From Panacagrimonas sp052386745 (GTDB lineage Bacteria > Pseudomonadota > Gammaproteobacteria > Nevskiales > Nevskiaceae), in contig JBQTJW010000007.1 of the NCBI GenBank assembly GCA_052386745.1, forward strand, positions 62,001 through 126,000: DNA of 64,000 nucleotides. The letters are read 5' to 3'. The translations under genes and the position numbers were made by a program. Below are positions 16,062 to 25,319 of the stretch, one piece after another; position 1 is the first letter of the stretch, and each line of letters begins with the position of its first letter. Below the pieces are notes generated by a model. That model was not told the DNA's origin. It did no database searches and saw only the letters and a list, made by a program, of their open reading frames with translations.

Positions 16062-17153
16062 CTACGAAGAAAGCAGCTTGCGGTGGGTATGGATGGACAT
16101 CAGGACACCGAATCCGGCCAGCAGGCTCACCATTGAAGTCCCGCCATAGCTCACCAGCGGCAACGGCACACCCACCACGGGCAGAAGGCCAATGACCATG
16201 CCCATGTTGATGAACACGTAGACGAAAAAGGTCATCGACAGGCTGCCGGCCAGCAGTCGCTGGAAGCTGTCCTGGGCGCGCTCGGCAATGAACAGCCCGC
16301 GCGCCACGATGCACAGGTACAGGACCAGGAGCGCGCACACGCCGACCAGCCCGGATTCTTCGGCGAACACGGCAAGGATGAAGTCGGTGTGCGATTCCGG
16401 CAGGAATTCCAGCTTGGCCTGCGTGCCCCCGAGCCAGCCCTTGCCGAACATGCCGCCGGACCCGATGGCGATCTTCGATTGCGTGATGTGGTAACCCGCG
16501 CCCAGGGGGTCTGACTCGGGGTCGAGCAGGGTCATGATGCGCTGCCGCTGGTAGTCGTGCAGGCGGGCCCAGAGCACGGGCGCAGCGGCGGCGGCGCCAG
16601 CGGCCGCGGCCAGCACGAACTTCCACGACAATCCGCCCAGGTAGAGGGCAAAGCCGCCCGAGGCAATGATGAGGATCGAAGTTCCCAGGTCGGGCTGGAC
16701 CATGACCAGGACGGTCGGAATGGCGATGATGACCAAGGTCAGCAGGACCACGTGCCAGCGCGGTGGAAGGCTGGCGGAGTGCAGGAAACCGGCGACCATG
16801 AGGGGCATGGCCAGTTTCATCAGTTCGGATGGCTGGAACCGCAGCGAACCCAGTTCCAGCCAGCGCTGCGCGCCCTTGGCGTGATCGCCCAGCGCCAAGG
16901 TGAGCGCACACAGGATCAGCGCAAGGCCGTAGAACCACGGCGCCCCTGCGCGGTAGAGCTCCGGCGGTGCCTGTGCGGCCACGATCATCACGCCCATGCC
17001 GAGTGCCAGTCGTTGTGCCTGGTTGATCACCATCCCCATGGAGTGACCTGACGCGGAATAAAGCACCGTCAGGCCGACACCGCACACCACGCCCAGCAGG
17101 ACGAGCAGGATGGGGTCGATGTGCAGGGCATCGAAGACTTTGCGCACGCTCAT
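16062..17153 (-). CDS. rodA: Peptidoglycan glycosyltransferase RodA
   Basis: 363-residue SEDS-family polymerase of the elongasome. It is highly hydrophobic, with about ten membrane segments. Family motifs visible are RWLELGSLRFQPSELMKLA, LVMVQPDLGTSILI (with the Asp-containing catalytic loop) and, near the C terminus, GVPLPLVSYGGTSMVSLLAGFG. It works with PBP2, whose gene lies directly upstream in the same operon with a gap of about 30 bp. Last gene of the mreB-mreC-mreD-mrdA-rodA block. Confidence 0.96.
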   Translation of the reverse strand: MSVRKVFDALHIDPILLVLLGVVCGVGLTVLYSASGHSMGMVINQAQRLALGMGVMIVAAQAPPELYRAGAPWFYGLALILCALTLALGDHAKGAQRWLELGSLRFQPSELMKLAMPLMVAGFLHSASLPPRWHVVLLTLVIIAIPTVLVMVQPDLGTSILIIASGGFALYLGGLSWKFVLAAAAGAAAAAPVLWARLHDYQRQRIMTLLDPESDPLGAGYHITQSKIAIGSGGMFGKGWLGGTQAKLEFLPESHTDFILAVFAEESGLVGVCALLVLYLCIVARGLFIAERAQDSFQRLLAGSLSMTFFVYVFINMGMVIGLLPVVGVPLPLVSYGGTSMVSLLAGFGVLMSIHTHRKLLSS

Positions 17154-17184
17154 GTTCAGTTGGAGAGGGGCAGGGGCCTGCGCG

Positions 17185-19116
17185 TCAGTCGAAGAACGGA
17201 ACGTCGTCTTCCTGCTCCTCGGGAGGCAGCAACTGCTCCGGCGAGGGGGTGGTCACGCGCGGCGGGGGATAGCGGATCTCGCCCAGGAGATACTGGTCAA
17301 TCACCTGGCGGGCGATGGGCGCAGCGGCGGAACCGCCGTGACCCGCATGCTCGGCGATGACCGCAACGGCGATCTTCGGATCATCGGCGGGGGCGAACGC
17401 GACGAACAGGGCGTGGTCTCGCAGTCGGAACGGGGTGTCTTCCAGCCTGCGGGCCTTCAGTTCTTCCTGCGACATGCCGGCAACCTGCGCCGTACCGGTT
17501 TTTCCGGCGGCCTTGTACGGCGCGTTGCGGAACACGCGGCTGGCGGTGCCGCGCTCGGACGAGGTGACGTCGACCATGGCGTGGATGACCGTCTCCCAAT
17601 CCCTGGCGTGACGATGCGGAATGGCCGGCAGGGCCTCGGGATTGACCGCAACCCGGGCGCCGGTCTGGGGGTCTTCGGTGGCCTGCACGATGTGAGGCAG
17701 GAAGCCCTGGCCGCGCATGGCCATCCGGGCCGTGACCTGGGCCAGCTGCATGGGGGTGGCGGTCATGTAGCCCTGGCCGATTCCGATGCTCAGGGTCTCG
17801 CCGGGAAACCACACTTGCCGGCGGGTGCGGCGCTTCCATTCCTGCGAGGGGAGCAGTCCGGTTTTTTCCAGCGGCAGGTCGATCCCGGTGGGATGGCCCA
17901 GTCCGAAACCATCCAGGAAGCCGTGGATCCGATCGATGCCCAGCGACTGCGCCAGGCGGTAGAAGTAGATATCGCAGGACTGGATCACCGCGCCGCCCAT
18001 GTTCATCCAGCCATGGCCCTCGCGTTTCCAGCAGCGGTACTTCCGTGTCGAGTTCGGCAGGGTCATCTGCCCGCTGCAGAACTCGCCGTGGCGCGCGTCC
18101 TGGAGTTCGTGCTCCAGGCCGGCCAGCGCCATGAAGGGCTTGATAGTTGATCCTGGCGGGTAGGTGCCCTGCAAGGCGCGGTTGTACAGCGGGCGCCTGG
18201 CGTCATCCAGGAGCGCCTTGTAGGTCTGGCGATCGATGCCCGCCACGAACGGCTGCGGATCGAAGCCCGGCTTGGACACCAGCGCGATGACCTCGCCATT
18301 GCGCGGATCGATCGCCACCACCGCGCCGTCGAGTTCCCCCAGGGCGGTTTCAGCGGCAATCTGCACCTTGGCGTCGATGGTCAGGATCAGGTTGTGCCCT
18401 TGCCGGCCTTCGCGGTACGCCAGCTCGCGAAGCGGCCGGCCATAGGCGTTGGCTTCGATGATCCTGGTGCCCGGCAAGCCGCGCAGGTCGTCCTCGTGCG
18501 ACTTCTCGGCCCCGTTCTTCCCGATCTGGGCGATGCCCTGGTAAGCGGCGGCCTCCACCTTCTTGTAGTCGTCCTCGCTGATGCCGCCGACATAGCCCAC
18601 CACGTGGGCAGCCGTCGCCCCGAGCGGGTAGCTGCGGGCCAGCGCAGCGTTCACGTCGGCGCCTTCGTAGTCGAAGCGGTTGAGCTGGAAGCGCGCAACC
18701 TGTTCCATCGTGAGATTGCCCAGCAGCGGAACCGCCCGGTAGCGCGGCCCCTTGGCCATACGCTCCCTGAAGCGCGCGATGTCCGCGGGCTGGAGGTCGA
18801 GGAACGAGCCGAGCCGCCCGAGCAGCGCCCCCATGTCCTTCACCTGCTCGGGGACGATCTCCAGCACGAAGGCCGGGGTGTTCTGCGCCAGCAACACGCC
18901 GTTGCGATCGGTCACCAGGCCGCGCACGGGGGCCACCGGGACCATGCGCATGCGGTTCTCGTCGGCCCGCGTGGTGTAGTAATCGTGATTGAGCAGCTGC
19001 AGATTGAAGAACCGGAACACCAGCACCCCGGTCAGTCCCAGGCACACGACTACCGCCAGCGCGATGCGGCTGGACAGCATGTGCTTCTCACGGGGCAGGT
19101 TCTTCAGGCTCTCCAA
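17185..19116 (-). CDS. mrdA: Penicillin-binding protein 2 (MrdA), elongasome transpeptidase
   Basis: 643-residue class B PBP. One N-terminal membrane anchor (about residues 14-33), a pedestal domain with VRGLVTDRNGVLLAQNTP, and a C-terminal transpeptidase domain with the catalytic Ser in PPGSTIKPFMALAGL, the second motif around SCDIYF and the KTG box in AAGKTGTAQVAG. It crosslinks peptidoglycan together with RodA during side-wall growth. The C-terminal tail is short and rich in Pro and acidic residues. Gene order mreD-mrdA-rodA is the standard one. The start ATG 19116 leaves a 12-bp gap to mreD. Confidence 0.96.
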   Translation of the reverse strand: MESLKNLPREKHMLSSRIALAVVVCLGLTGVLVFRFFNLQLLNHDYYTTRADENRMRMVPVAPVRGLVTDRNGVLLAQNTPAFVLEIVPEQVKDMGALLGRLGSFLDLQPADIARFRERMAKGPRYRAVPLLGNLTMEQVARFQLNRFDYEGADVNAALARSYPLGATAAHVVGYVGGISEDDYKKVEAAAYQGIAQIGKNGAEKSHEDDLRGLPGTRIIEANAYGRPLRELAYREGRQGHNLILTIDAKVQIAAETALGELDGAVVAIDPRNGEVIALVSKPGFDPQPFVAGIDRQTYKALLDDARRPLYNRALQGTYPPGSTIKPFMALAGLEHELQDARHGEFCSGQMTLPNSTRKYRCWKREGHGWMNMGGAVIQSCDIYFYRLAQSLGIDRIHGFLDGFGLGHPTGIDLPLEKTGLLPSQEWKRRTRRQVWFPGETLSIGIGQGYMTATPMQLAQVTARMAMRGQGFLPHIVQATEDPQTGARVAVNPEALPAIPHRHARDWETVIHAMVDVTSSERGTASRVFRNAPYKAAGKTGTAQVAGMSQEELKARRLEDTPFRLRDHALFVAFAPADDPKIAVAVIAEHAGHGGSAAAPIARQVIDQYLLGEIRYPPPRVTTPSPEQLLPPEEQEDDVPFFD

Positions 19117-19128
19117 GCGGATACCGGG

Positions 19129-19605
19129 TCAGTGATCGTTGTTTGACGAGGCGTGGCGGTCCAGCAGCCCGTAGGCAAGGGGCCAGGCGGGGATGGTGGT
19201 CAGCAGGGGCAGCCAGCGGAACACGGTATCCGCACGGTGCTGCGTGGCCCCGTCGATCAGGCTCATGAGCAGGCAGTAGGCGGCCCAGACAGGCGCCAGG
19301 GCAATCGTGGCCTGCGCGAGCGGCAGCAGGGTGATCACCGCGCGCAGTCGCGCCACGAAGTAGATCAGCACCAGCAGGCAGCCGGCGTGCTGCCCCATGA
19401 CGGTGTTGTGATGCGCGTCCAGCAGCAGCCCCAGCACGAACGCGGCGACCAGGCTGGGGGCCTGCGCGACGGTCAGCGCCCAGTACACCAGCACCATGAG
19501 CACGATCAGGGGGCGGGCCGCGGAGACCGAATCCGGCAGCGCGACCAGCTGCAGCAGCAGCGCAATGGGCAGGCTCAGCCAGAACCGGGTCGGGATCTCA
19601 TTCAT
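19129..19605 (-). CDS. mreD: Rod shape-determining protein MreD
   Basis: 158-residue integral membrane protein with about five hydrophobic segments, starting MNEIPTRFWLSLPIALLLQL. It contains LLGLLLDAHHN, matching the G-x-x-x-D-A segment typical of MreD (compare LLGVLQDV/LLDA in relatives). The start at 19605 overlaps the mreC stop by four bases; the reading frame is open far upstream, but that part lies inside mreC. It bridges MreC and the RodA-PBP2 synthase. Confidence 0.93.
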   Translation of the reverse strand: MNEIPTRFWLSLPIALLLQLVALPDSVSAARPLIVLMVLVYWALTVAQAPSLVAAFVLGLLLDAHHNTVMGQHAGCLLVLIYFVARLRAVITLLPLAQATIALAPVWAAYCLLMSLIDGATQHRADTVFRWLPLLTTIPAWPLAYGLLDRHASSNNDH

Positions 19606-20561
19606 GGTCCCGGCGCAGCCGGCTTGCTGCCAGCGGGCCGGGGCGGGGTGGCGGCGCCTTGCGCGGCCTCCGCCTCCGCCGCGGCGGCCTCGCTCGCCTG
19701 GACCGGATCGATGGGCATGCGCTCGCTCCACACGAGCAGGACCTGGCGCCCGCTGCCGACCTTGGCGAGCGGTTTGGCAATCACGTCCTTGAAGTGCCCG
19801 CCCGGAGTGTGTTGCACCGTCTCCACCAGGCCCACCGGATAGCCACCAGGAAAGCGGCCGCCGAGCGAGGACGACACCAGCACGTCTCCCTTCTCGATGT
19901 CCGCGTTGGCCGGCATGAAGGGCAGCTTGAGCGGCTGCCCCGTGCCCTGGCCCAGCGCGATGCCTTGCAGCCCGTTGCGGACGATCTCCACCGGTACGCC
20001 GTGATCGGGGTCTGTCAGCAGCAGGCCGATCGAGGTGCCGGAATGCACCTGGATGACCTGTCCGAGTACGCCGCTGGCATCGACGATCGCCTGCCCGCGG
20101 TAGACGCCGTCGCGCTCCCCCTTGCTCAGCATGATCTGCTGTCGGTAGGGGTCCTGATTGGCCGACAGGATGTCGGCCAGGGCCACCTTGTCGTCGAGCC
20201 GGGTGGAGGCATCGAGCAGCTCGCGGATCCGGCGGTTTTCGGATTCCAGGGCGGCGTATCGCTGGAGCTGCGCATCCAGCTGGAACTGGCGGCGCCGCAA
20301 CGAGGCGTTCTCGCTCAGCAGGCGCTCGCGCGAATCCAGGTGATCGGTGAGCGCGGAGACGCGGGAGGGGATCTCGGTGATCCACCTCAGGGGCGCAAGC
20401 GTTGTGTACATCCATTCGCGCGCCGGCCTGAACCGGTCGCCATCGGCCTCTGCCGCCATCAGCCCGCCGCAGGCCAGCAGCAGGACGAGCGTCCTCAGCC
20501 CCAGGCCCGGACCGCGCGGGAACAGGGGTTGAAAGTGGGATCGCTGATGGTTCCTGCCCAA
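19602..20561 (-). CDS. mreC: Rod shape-determining protein MreC
   Basis: 319 residues. A basic N terminus (MGRNHQRSHFQPLFPRG) precedes one membrane helix (about residues 20-38), then a coiled coil (SRERLLSENASLRRRQFQL) and a periplasmic beta domain including GVYRGQAIVDASGVLGQVI, LLLTDPDHGVPVEIVR and DVLVSSSLGGRFPGGYPVG. The Ala/Pro-rich C terminus is low complexity. It scaffolds the elongasome and activates PBP2. An unusually long gap of about 180 bp separates it from mreB. Confidence 0.95.
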   Translation of the reverse strand: MGRNHQRSHFQPLFPRGPGLGLRTLVLLLACGGLMAAEADGDRFRPAREWMYTTLAPLRWITEIPSRVSALTDHLDSRERLLSENASLRRRQFQLDAQLQRYAALESENRRIRELLDASTRLDDKVALADILSANQDPYRQQIMLSKGERDGVYRGQAIVDASGVLGQVIQVHSGTSIGLLLTDPDHGVPVEIVRNGLQGIALGQGTGQPLKLPFMPANADIEKGDVLVSSSLGGRFPGGYPVGLVETVQHTPGGHFKDVIAKPLAKVGSGRQVLLVWSERMPIDPVQASEAAAAEAEAAQGAATPPRPAGSKPAAPGP

Positions 20562-20739
20562 CGGTATCCGGACCTCGCATCGCTGCGGTCAAACACGCCC
20601 ACGGAGGCGACGGGAAATTAGACGTCGCCGGGCCCGTCCGCAACGGGGTCTGGCGATACCGGTTGAATGGGAGCGAGGGCTGCGCTGCAAGCCGCGGGAC
20701 GGGTGGGTTGACGCGGCAGACCGCCTCGCCGGCCGCTCC

Positions 20740-21777
20740 TCACTCGGAGGTGTAGAACTCGCCCTGCTTGTCCAGGTGATCCAGCACCATGCCGCCGCCC
20801 TTGGCCACGCAGGTCAGCGGGTCATCGGCCACGATCACCGGCAGGCCGGTTTCCTCGGACAGGAGCTTGTCGATGTCCCGCAGCAGTGCGCCGCCGCCGG
20901 TGAGCACGATGCCGCGCTCGGCCACGTCGGAGCCCAGTTCGGGCGGCGTGCGCTCCAGCGCCTGCTTCACCGCCTTGACGATGCCGGACAGCGGTTCCTG
21001 CAGCGCGTCCAGGATCTCGTTCGAGTTCATGGTGAAGTTGCGCGGCACGCCGGCGGCCAGGTGCCGGCCCACCACGTCGAGTTCCAGCACCTCGTGACCG
21101 GGGAAGGCGGTGCCGATCTCGTGCTTGATGCGTTCGGCAGTGGCCTCGCCGATCAGCATGTTGTACTGGCGCCGCACGTACGACACGATGGCCTCGTCGA
21201 ACTTGTCGCCGCCAATGCGCACGCTCTCGGCGTAGACGATGCCGTTGAGCGACACCACCGCCACTTCGGAGGTGCCACCGCCGATGTCCACCACCATGGA
21301 GCCGCGGGCATCGCCAATGGGGATGCCGGCGCCCAGGGCCGCGGCGATGGGTTCCTCGATCACCCAGACGCGGCGTGCGCCGGCGTTCTCCACCGATTCG
21401 CGGATGGCGCGGCGTTCAACCTGGGTGGAGCCGTAGGGCACGCACACCACCACGCGGGTGATGGGCTTCATCATGCGGCCCTTCTGCACCTTGCGGATGA
21501 AGTGCTGGAGCATCTTCTCCGTGACGGTGTAGTCGGCGATCACGCCGTCGCGCAGCGGCCGCATGGTGGTGATGTTGGCGGGCGTGCGGCCGAGCATCTT
21601 CTTGGCCTCGATGCCCACCGCTTCCACCTTCTTGCCGCCGCGGACGTCGGTGCGGATGGCCACCACGGAGGGTTCGTTCAGGACGATGCCTTCGTCGCGG
21701 ACGTAGACCAGGGTGTTGGCGGTGCCGAGGTCGATCGAAAGATCGTTGACGAACAGGCGGCGGAAAGCATCAATCAT
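20740..21777 (-). CDS. mreB: Rod shape-determining actin homologue MreB
   Basis: 345-residue bacterial actin that forms membrane-associated filaments directing side-wall synthesis. Phosphate-1 loop is visible in DLSIDLGTANTLVYV, phosphate-2 in MVVDIGGGTSEVAV, and the adenosine motif in GIVLTGGGALLRDID. Length and N terminus (MIDAFRRLFVNDL) match the family, which supports the start. It is divergently oriented from gatC with about 100 bp between the genes, so promoters for both should lie there, although I could not identify convincing hexamers. Confidence 0.97.
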   Translation of the reverse strand: MIDAFRRLFVNDLSIDLGTANTLVYVRDEGIVLNEPSVVAIRTDVRGGKKVEAVGIEAKKMLGRTPANITTMRPLRDGVIADYTVTEKMLQHFIRKVQKGRMMKPITRVVVCVPYGSTQVERRAIRESVENAGARRVWVIEEPIAAALGAGIPIGDARGSMVVDIGGGTSEVAVVSLNGIVYAESVRIGGDKFDEAIVSYVRRQYNMLIGEATAERIKHEIGTAFPGHEVLELDVVGRHLAAGVPRNFTMNSNEILDALQEPLSGIVKAVKQALERTPPELGSDVAERGIVLTGGGALLRDIDKLLSEETGLPVIVADDPLTCVAKGGGMVLDHLDKQGEFYTSE

Positions 21778-21880
21778 CGTCAGAAGGGCTCACGGGCTGG
21801 CGCGGCGTAAGGAAGGCACGGCCGCGCTTCAAGAGGTATTATTGTGCGGTGCACATCTTAAACGAATTCACTTTGGGAAA

Positions 21881-22171
21881 ATGGCGAGCCTGACAACGGA
21901 AGAAGTCCGCAAGGTGGCGCATCTGGCGCGGCTCGAGCTGGCGCCGGACGCGGCAGAGAACTACGCCGTGCAGCTGTCGCGGATTCTCGAACTGGTGGGC
22001 CAGCTGGGCGCTGCACAGACCGACCAGGTCGAGCCCATGGCGCACCCGCTGGCCATGGTCCAGCGGCTGCGGGTGGACGCGGTGAGCGAGCCCGATCGCC
22101 GCACCGACTACCAGGCCCATGCGCCGTCTGTTCGAGATGGGCTGTACGTGGTCCCCAAAGTCATCGAATGA
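21881..22171 (+). CDS. gatC: Asp/Glu-tRNA amidotransferase subunit GatC
   Basis: 96-residue GatC, the linker subunit of the GatCAB complex that converts misacylated Asp-tRNA(Asn) or Glu-tRNA(Gln) to the amide form. Typical sequence: LTTEEVRKVAHLARLEL, SRILELVGQL and the C-terminal VRDGLYVVPKVIE. The start is set at ATG 21881 by homology; the open frame upstream overlaps mreB on the other strand. gatA follows after 129 bp and gatB after that. Many bacteria with this complex lack one of the amide aminoacyl-tRNA synthetases; that cannot be tested here. Confidence 0.95.
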   Translation: MASLTTEEVRKVAHLARLELAPDAAENYAVQLSRILELVGQLGAAQTDQVEPMAHPLAMVQRLRVDAVSEPDRRTDYQAHAPSVRDGLYVVPKVIE

Positions 22172-22254
22172 TGCCGTTGCATTTCCAGCGCTCCAACGCC
22201 AGGCCCGCTCCCGCCGCCTGAGGGCGAGCCTACGGAGCGCTTCGCCGAACCGCC

Positions 22255-22283
22255 GCCAGGCCCTGCGTGAGGGGTGGCCTGGC
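22255..22283 (+). repeat. Perfect inverted repeat between gatC and gatA
   Basis: Eight-base arms GCCAGGCC (22255-22262) and GGCCTGGC (22276-22283) flank a 13-base loop, ending 17 bases before the gatA ATG. There is no T-run, so it does not look like a classical terminator; it could attenuate or modulate gatA translation, since gatA has no clear Shine-Dalgarno sequence. It could also be chance in GC-rich DNA. Confidence 0.4.
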
Positions 22284-22300
22284 CTTCAACCCGGTCTCCC

Positions 22301-23758
22301 ATGCATCTTCTTTCCATCAAGCAACTCTGTGACGGCCTGCGCCGCAAGCAGTTTTCCAGCCGTGAACTGGCGCAGCACTATCTCAAGCGCATCGAAAAAT
22401 TCGATCCGCAGCTCAACAGCTTCATCACGGTGACGCCGGAGCTGGCGCTGAAGCAGGCCGATGCGGCCGATGCGCTGATCCGCGCCGGTGAAGGTGGCCC
22501 GCTGACCGGCGTCCCCATCGCGCAGAAGGACATCTTCTGCACCCAGGGCGTGCGGACCAGCTGCGGCAGCCGCATGCTGGACACCTTCGTGGCCCCCTAC
22601 GACGCCACCGTGGTGCGCAGGCTGCACGGGGACGGCGGCGCGGTGATGCTGGGCAAGTGCAACATGGACGAGTTCGCCATGGGCTCGTCCAACGAGACCA
22701 GCTGGTACGGCGCGGTGAAGAATCCCTGGGACCTGGAACGCGTGCCCGGCGGGTCCAGCGGCGGCTCGGTGGCGGCGGTGGCGGCCAACCTGGCCCCGGT
22801 GGCAACGGCCACCGACACCGGCGGCTCCATCCGCCAGCCCGCGGCGCTGACCAACCTGACCGGCATCAAGCCCACCTACGGCCGCGTGTCGCGCTACGGC
22901 ATGATCGCGTTCGCGTCGAGCCTTGACCAGGCTGGTGTGGTGGCGCACAGCGCCGAGGATGCGGCGGTGGTCCTGCAGGCCATGGCCGGCTTCGACCCGC
23001 TGGACTCCACCAGCGTGGAACGCGAAGTCGAGTCCTACCTGCAGCAGATCAACCGCTCGCTCGCCGGCATCCGCATCGGCATGCCAAAGGAATATTTCGC
23101 CGAGGGCCTGGCGCCCGCAGTGCGCGAGTGCGTGCTGGCGGCGGCGCGGCAGTTCGAGGAGCTGGGCGCAGAGATCGTGGAGGTGTCCCTGCCGCACGCG
23201 CCGCTGTCGGTCCCCACCTACTACGTGGTGGCGCCGGCGGAGGCTTCCAGCAACCTCGCGCGCTTCGACGGTGTGCGGTTCGGGCACCGCTCGGAGTCGG
23301 CCCGCTCACTGGAGGAGCTGTACAAGCGCAGCCGCGGCGAAGGTTTCGGCCCCGAAGTGCAGCGCCGCATCATGATCGGCACCTACGTGCTCAGCCACGG
23401 CTACTACGACGCCTACTACCTCAAGGCGCAGAAGGTGCGAAAGCTCATCTACGACGACTTCCGCAAGGCCTTCGAGCAGTGCGATGTCATCCTCGGGCCT
23501 GCCACCACCGACGTGGCCTTCAAGCTCAACTCCAAGACCGACGACCCGGTGGCGATGTACCTCAACGACATCTACACCATCGCCGCCAATCTCGCGGGGA
23601 TTCCGGCCATGAGCCTGCCCTGTGGCTTCGTCGAGGGCCTGCCCGTCGGCATGCAGCTGATGGGCAATTTCTTCGACGAAGCGCGCCTGCTCAACGTGGC
23701 GCACAAGTACCAGCAGGCCAAGACCTGGCACCTTCGCACGCCGAAGGCTTTCGAATGA
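22301..23758 (+). CDS. gatA: Asp/Glu-tRNA amidotransferase subunit GatA
   Basis: 485-residue amidase-signature enzyme that releases ammonia from glutamine for the GatB active site. The Ser-cisSer-Lys triad is visible: Lys in GVPIAQKDIFC, the cis-Ser in the GGSSGG loop and the nucleophilic Ser in ATDTGGSIRQPA. The start at ATG 22301 (MHLLSIKQLCDGL) fits the family; an earlier in-frame ATG adds nine unlikely residues. The amidase signature and full length leave no doubt. Second gene of the gatCAB operon. Confidence 0.97.
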   Translation: MHLLSIKQLCDGLRRKQFSSRELAQHYLKRIEKFDPQLNSFITVTPELALKQADAADALIRAGEGGPLTGVPIAQKDIFCTQGVRTSCGSRMLDTFVAPYDATVVRRLHGDGGAVMLGKCNMDEFAMGSSNETSWYGAVKNPWDLERVPGGSSGGSVAAVAANLAPVATATDTGGSIRQPAALTNLTGIKPTYGRVSRYGMIAFASSLDQAGVVAHSAEDAAVVLQAMAGFDPLDSTSVEREVESYLQQINRSLAGIRIGMPKEYFAEGLAPAVRECVLAAARQFEELGAEIVEVSLPHAPLSVPTYYVVAPAEASSNLARFDGVRFGHRSESARSLEELYKRSRGEGFGPEVQRRIMIGTYVLSHGYYDAYYLKAQKVRKLIYDDFRKAFEQCDVILGPATTDVAFKLNSKTDDPVAMYLNDIYTIAANLAGIPAMSLPCGFVEGLPVGMQLMGNFFDEARLLNVAHKYQQAKTWHLRTPKAFE

Positions 23759-23828
23759 GCGCCATGGCCATGAATGCCTTCAATTCGCGCTTGGCATCAC
23801 CGGCGCACGCCGCAGACGGAACCTCGTC

Positions 23829-25280
23829 ATGACTTCACGCAACCCGCATTGGGAGGCCGTCATCGGGCTGGAAGTGCACTGCCAGCTCATGACCCAGTCC
23901 AAGATCTTTTCCGGCGCCGCCACCGAGTACGGCGCCGAGCCCAACACGCAGGCCGACGGCGTCACGCTCGGCCTGCCCGGCGTGCTGCCGGTACTGAACC
24001 GCGAGGCCCTGCGCATGGCGGTCAAGTTCGGGCTGGCAGTGGATGCGCGGGTGGCGCAGCGCAGCGTGTTCGCCCGCAAGCACTACTTCTACCCCGACCT
24101 GCCCAAGGGCTACCAGATCTCGCAGTACGAGCTGCCGATCGTGCTGGCCGGGCACCTGGACATCGAGCTGGCGGAAGGCGAGACCAAGCGCATCGGCATC
24201 ACCCGCGCGCACATGGAGGAGGACGCCGGCAAGAGCCTGCACGAGGCCTTCTCCGGGGCCACCGGCATCGACCTCAACCGCGCCGGAACGCCGCTGCTGG
24301 AAATCGTCTCCGAGCCCGACATCCGCTCGGCGCAGGAGGCGGTGGCGTACCTCAAGAAGTTGCACCAGCTGGTGGTCTACATCGGCATCTGCGACGGCAA
24401 CATGCAGGAAGGCTCGTTCCGCTGCGATGCCAACGTGTCGGTGCGACGCCGCGGCGAGCCCAAGTTCGGCACGCGCACCGAGACCAAGAACGTCAACTCG
24501 TTCCGCTACGTCGAGAAGGCCATCGAGTTCGAGATCGAACGCCAGATCGAGGTGCTGGAAGGCGGCGGGCGCATCGTGCAGGAGACGCGCCTGTTCGACC
24601 CGGGCACCGGCGAGACGCGCGCCATGCGCTCCAAGGAAAACGCCAACGACTACCGCTATTTCCCCGATCCCGACCTGCTGCCGGTCATCGTGGACGGCGG
24701 CGACCTGGAACAGATCCGCGCCAGCCTGCCGGAGCTGCCGGAAGCCAAGCGCACGCGCTTCATGACGCAGTACGGTCTGGCGAAGTACGACGCCACCGTG
24801 CTCACCGGCGAAGCCGCGCTGGCCAATTTTTACGAGGCGGTGGTGCTGGAGAGCGGCACCGATCCCAAGATCGGCTCCAACTGGGTCACCGGCGACCTGC
24901 TGGGCGCGCTCAACAAGCTGGGCAAGGGCATCGAGCAGTCGCCCATCAGCGTGGTGCAGCTGGCCGGCCTGCTCAAGCGCATTGCCGACCGGACCATCTC
25001 CGGCAAGATCGCCAAGGACGTGTTCGAAGCCATGCTCAACGGCGAGGGCGACGCTGACACCATCATCAAGACCAAGGGCCTGGTGCAGATCACCGATGAC
25101 AGCCCCATCCTCTCGGCCATCGAAAAGGTGATGGCCGCCAATCCCGGCCAGCTCGCCGACTACCGCGCCGGCAAGGACAAGCTCTTCGCGTTCTTCATCG
25201 GCCAGGTGATGAAGGCCACGCAGGGCAAGGCCAACCCCGAAACGCTCAACCGCCTGCTGAAGGAAAAGCTCGCGCCCTGA
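23829..25280 (+). CDS. gatB: Asp/Glu-tRNA amidotransferase subunit GatB
   Basis: 483-residue subunit that phosphorylates and amidates the misacylated aminoacyl-tRNA. Conserved segments are WEAVIGLEVHCQLMTQSKIF at the N terminus, the metal-site region YFYPDLPKGYQISQYE, RAHMEEDAGKSLHE, LNRAGTPLLEIVSEPDI and FRCDANVSVR. The C-terminal YqeY-like tRNA-binding domain ends NPETLNRLLKEKL. Last gene of gatCAB; hslO begins 40 bp later. Confidence 0.97.
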   Translation: MTSRNPHWEAVIGLEVHCQLMTQSKIFSGAATEYGAEPNTQADGVTLGLPGVLPVLNREALRMAVKFGLAVDARVAQRSVFARKHYFYPDLPKGYQISQYELPIVLAGHLDIELAEGETKRIGITRAHMEEDAGKSLHEAFSGATGIDLNRAGTPLLEIVSEPDIRSAQEAVAYLKKLHQLVVYIGICDGNMQEGSFRCDANVSVRRRGEPKFGTRTETKNVNSFRYVEKAIEFEIERQIEVLEGGGRIVQETRLFDPGTGETRAMRSKENANDYRYFPDPDLLPVIVDGGDLEQIRASLPELPEAKRTRFMTQYGLAKYDATVLTGEAALANFYEAVVLESGTDPKIGSNWVTGDLLGALNKLGKGIEQSPISVVQLAGLLKRIADRTISGKIAKDVFEAMLNGEGDADTIIKTKGLVQITDDSPILSAIEKVMAANPGQLADYRAGKDKLFAFFIGQVMKATQGKANPETLNRLLKEKLAP

Positions 25281-25319
25281 GCTTGTCCTGACGCGAAGAG
25301 CCCCAAGCTTGTCGATCGC

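Noticed and set aside
21778..21880. Divergent promoters between mreB and gatC
   Set aside because: TATTAT at 21837-21842 resembles a -10 for gatC, but no -35 hexamer stands at a fitting distance, so no promoter is called.
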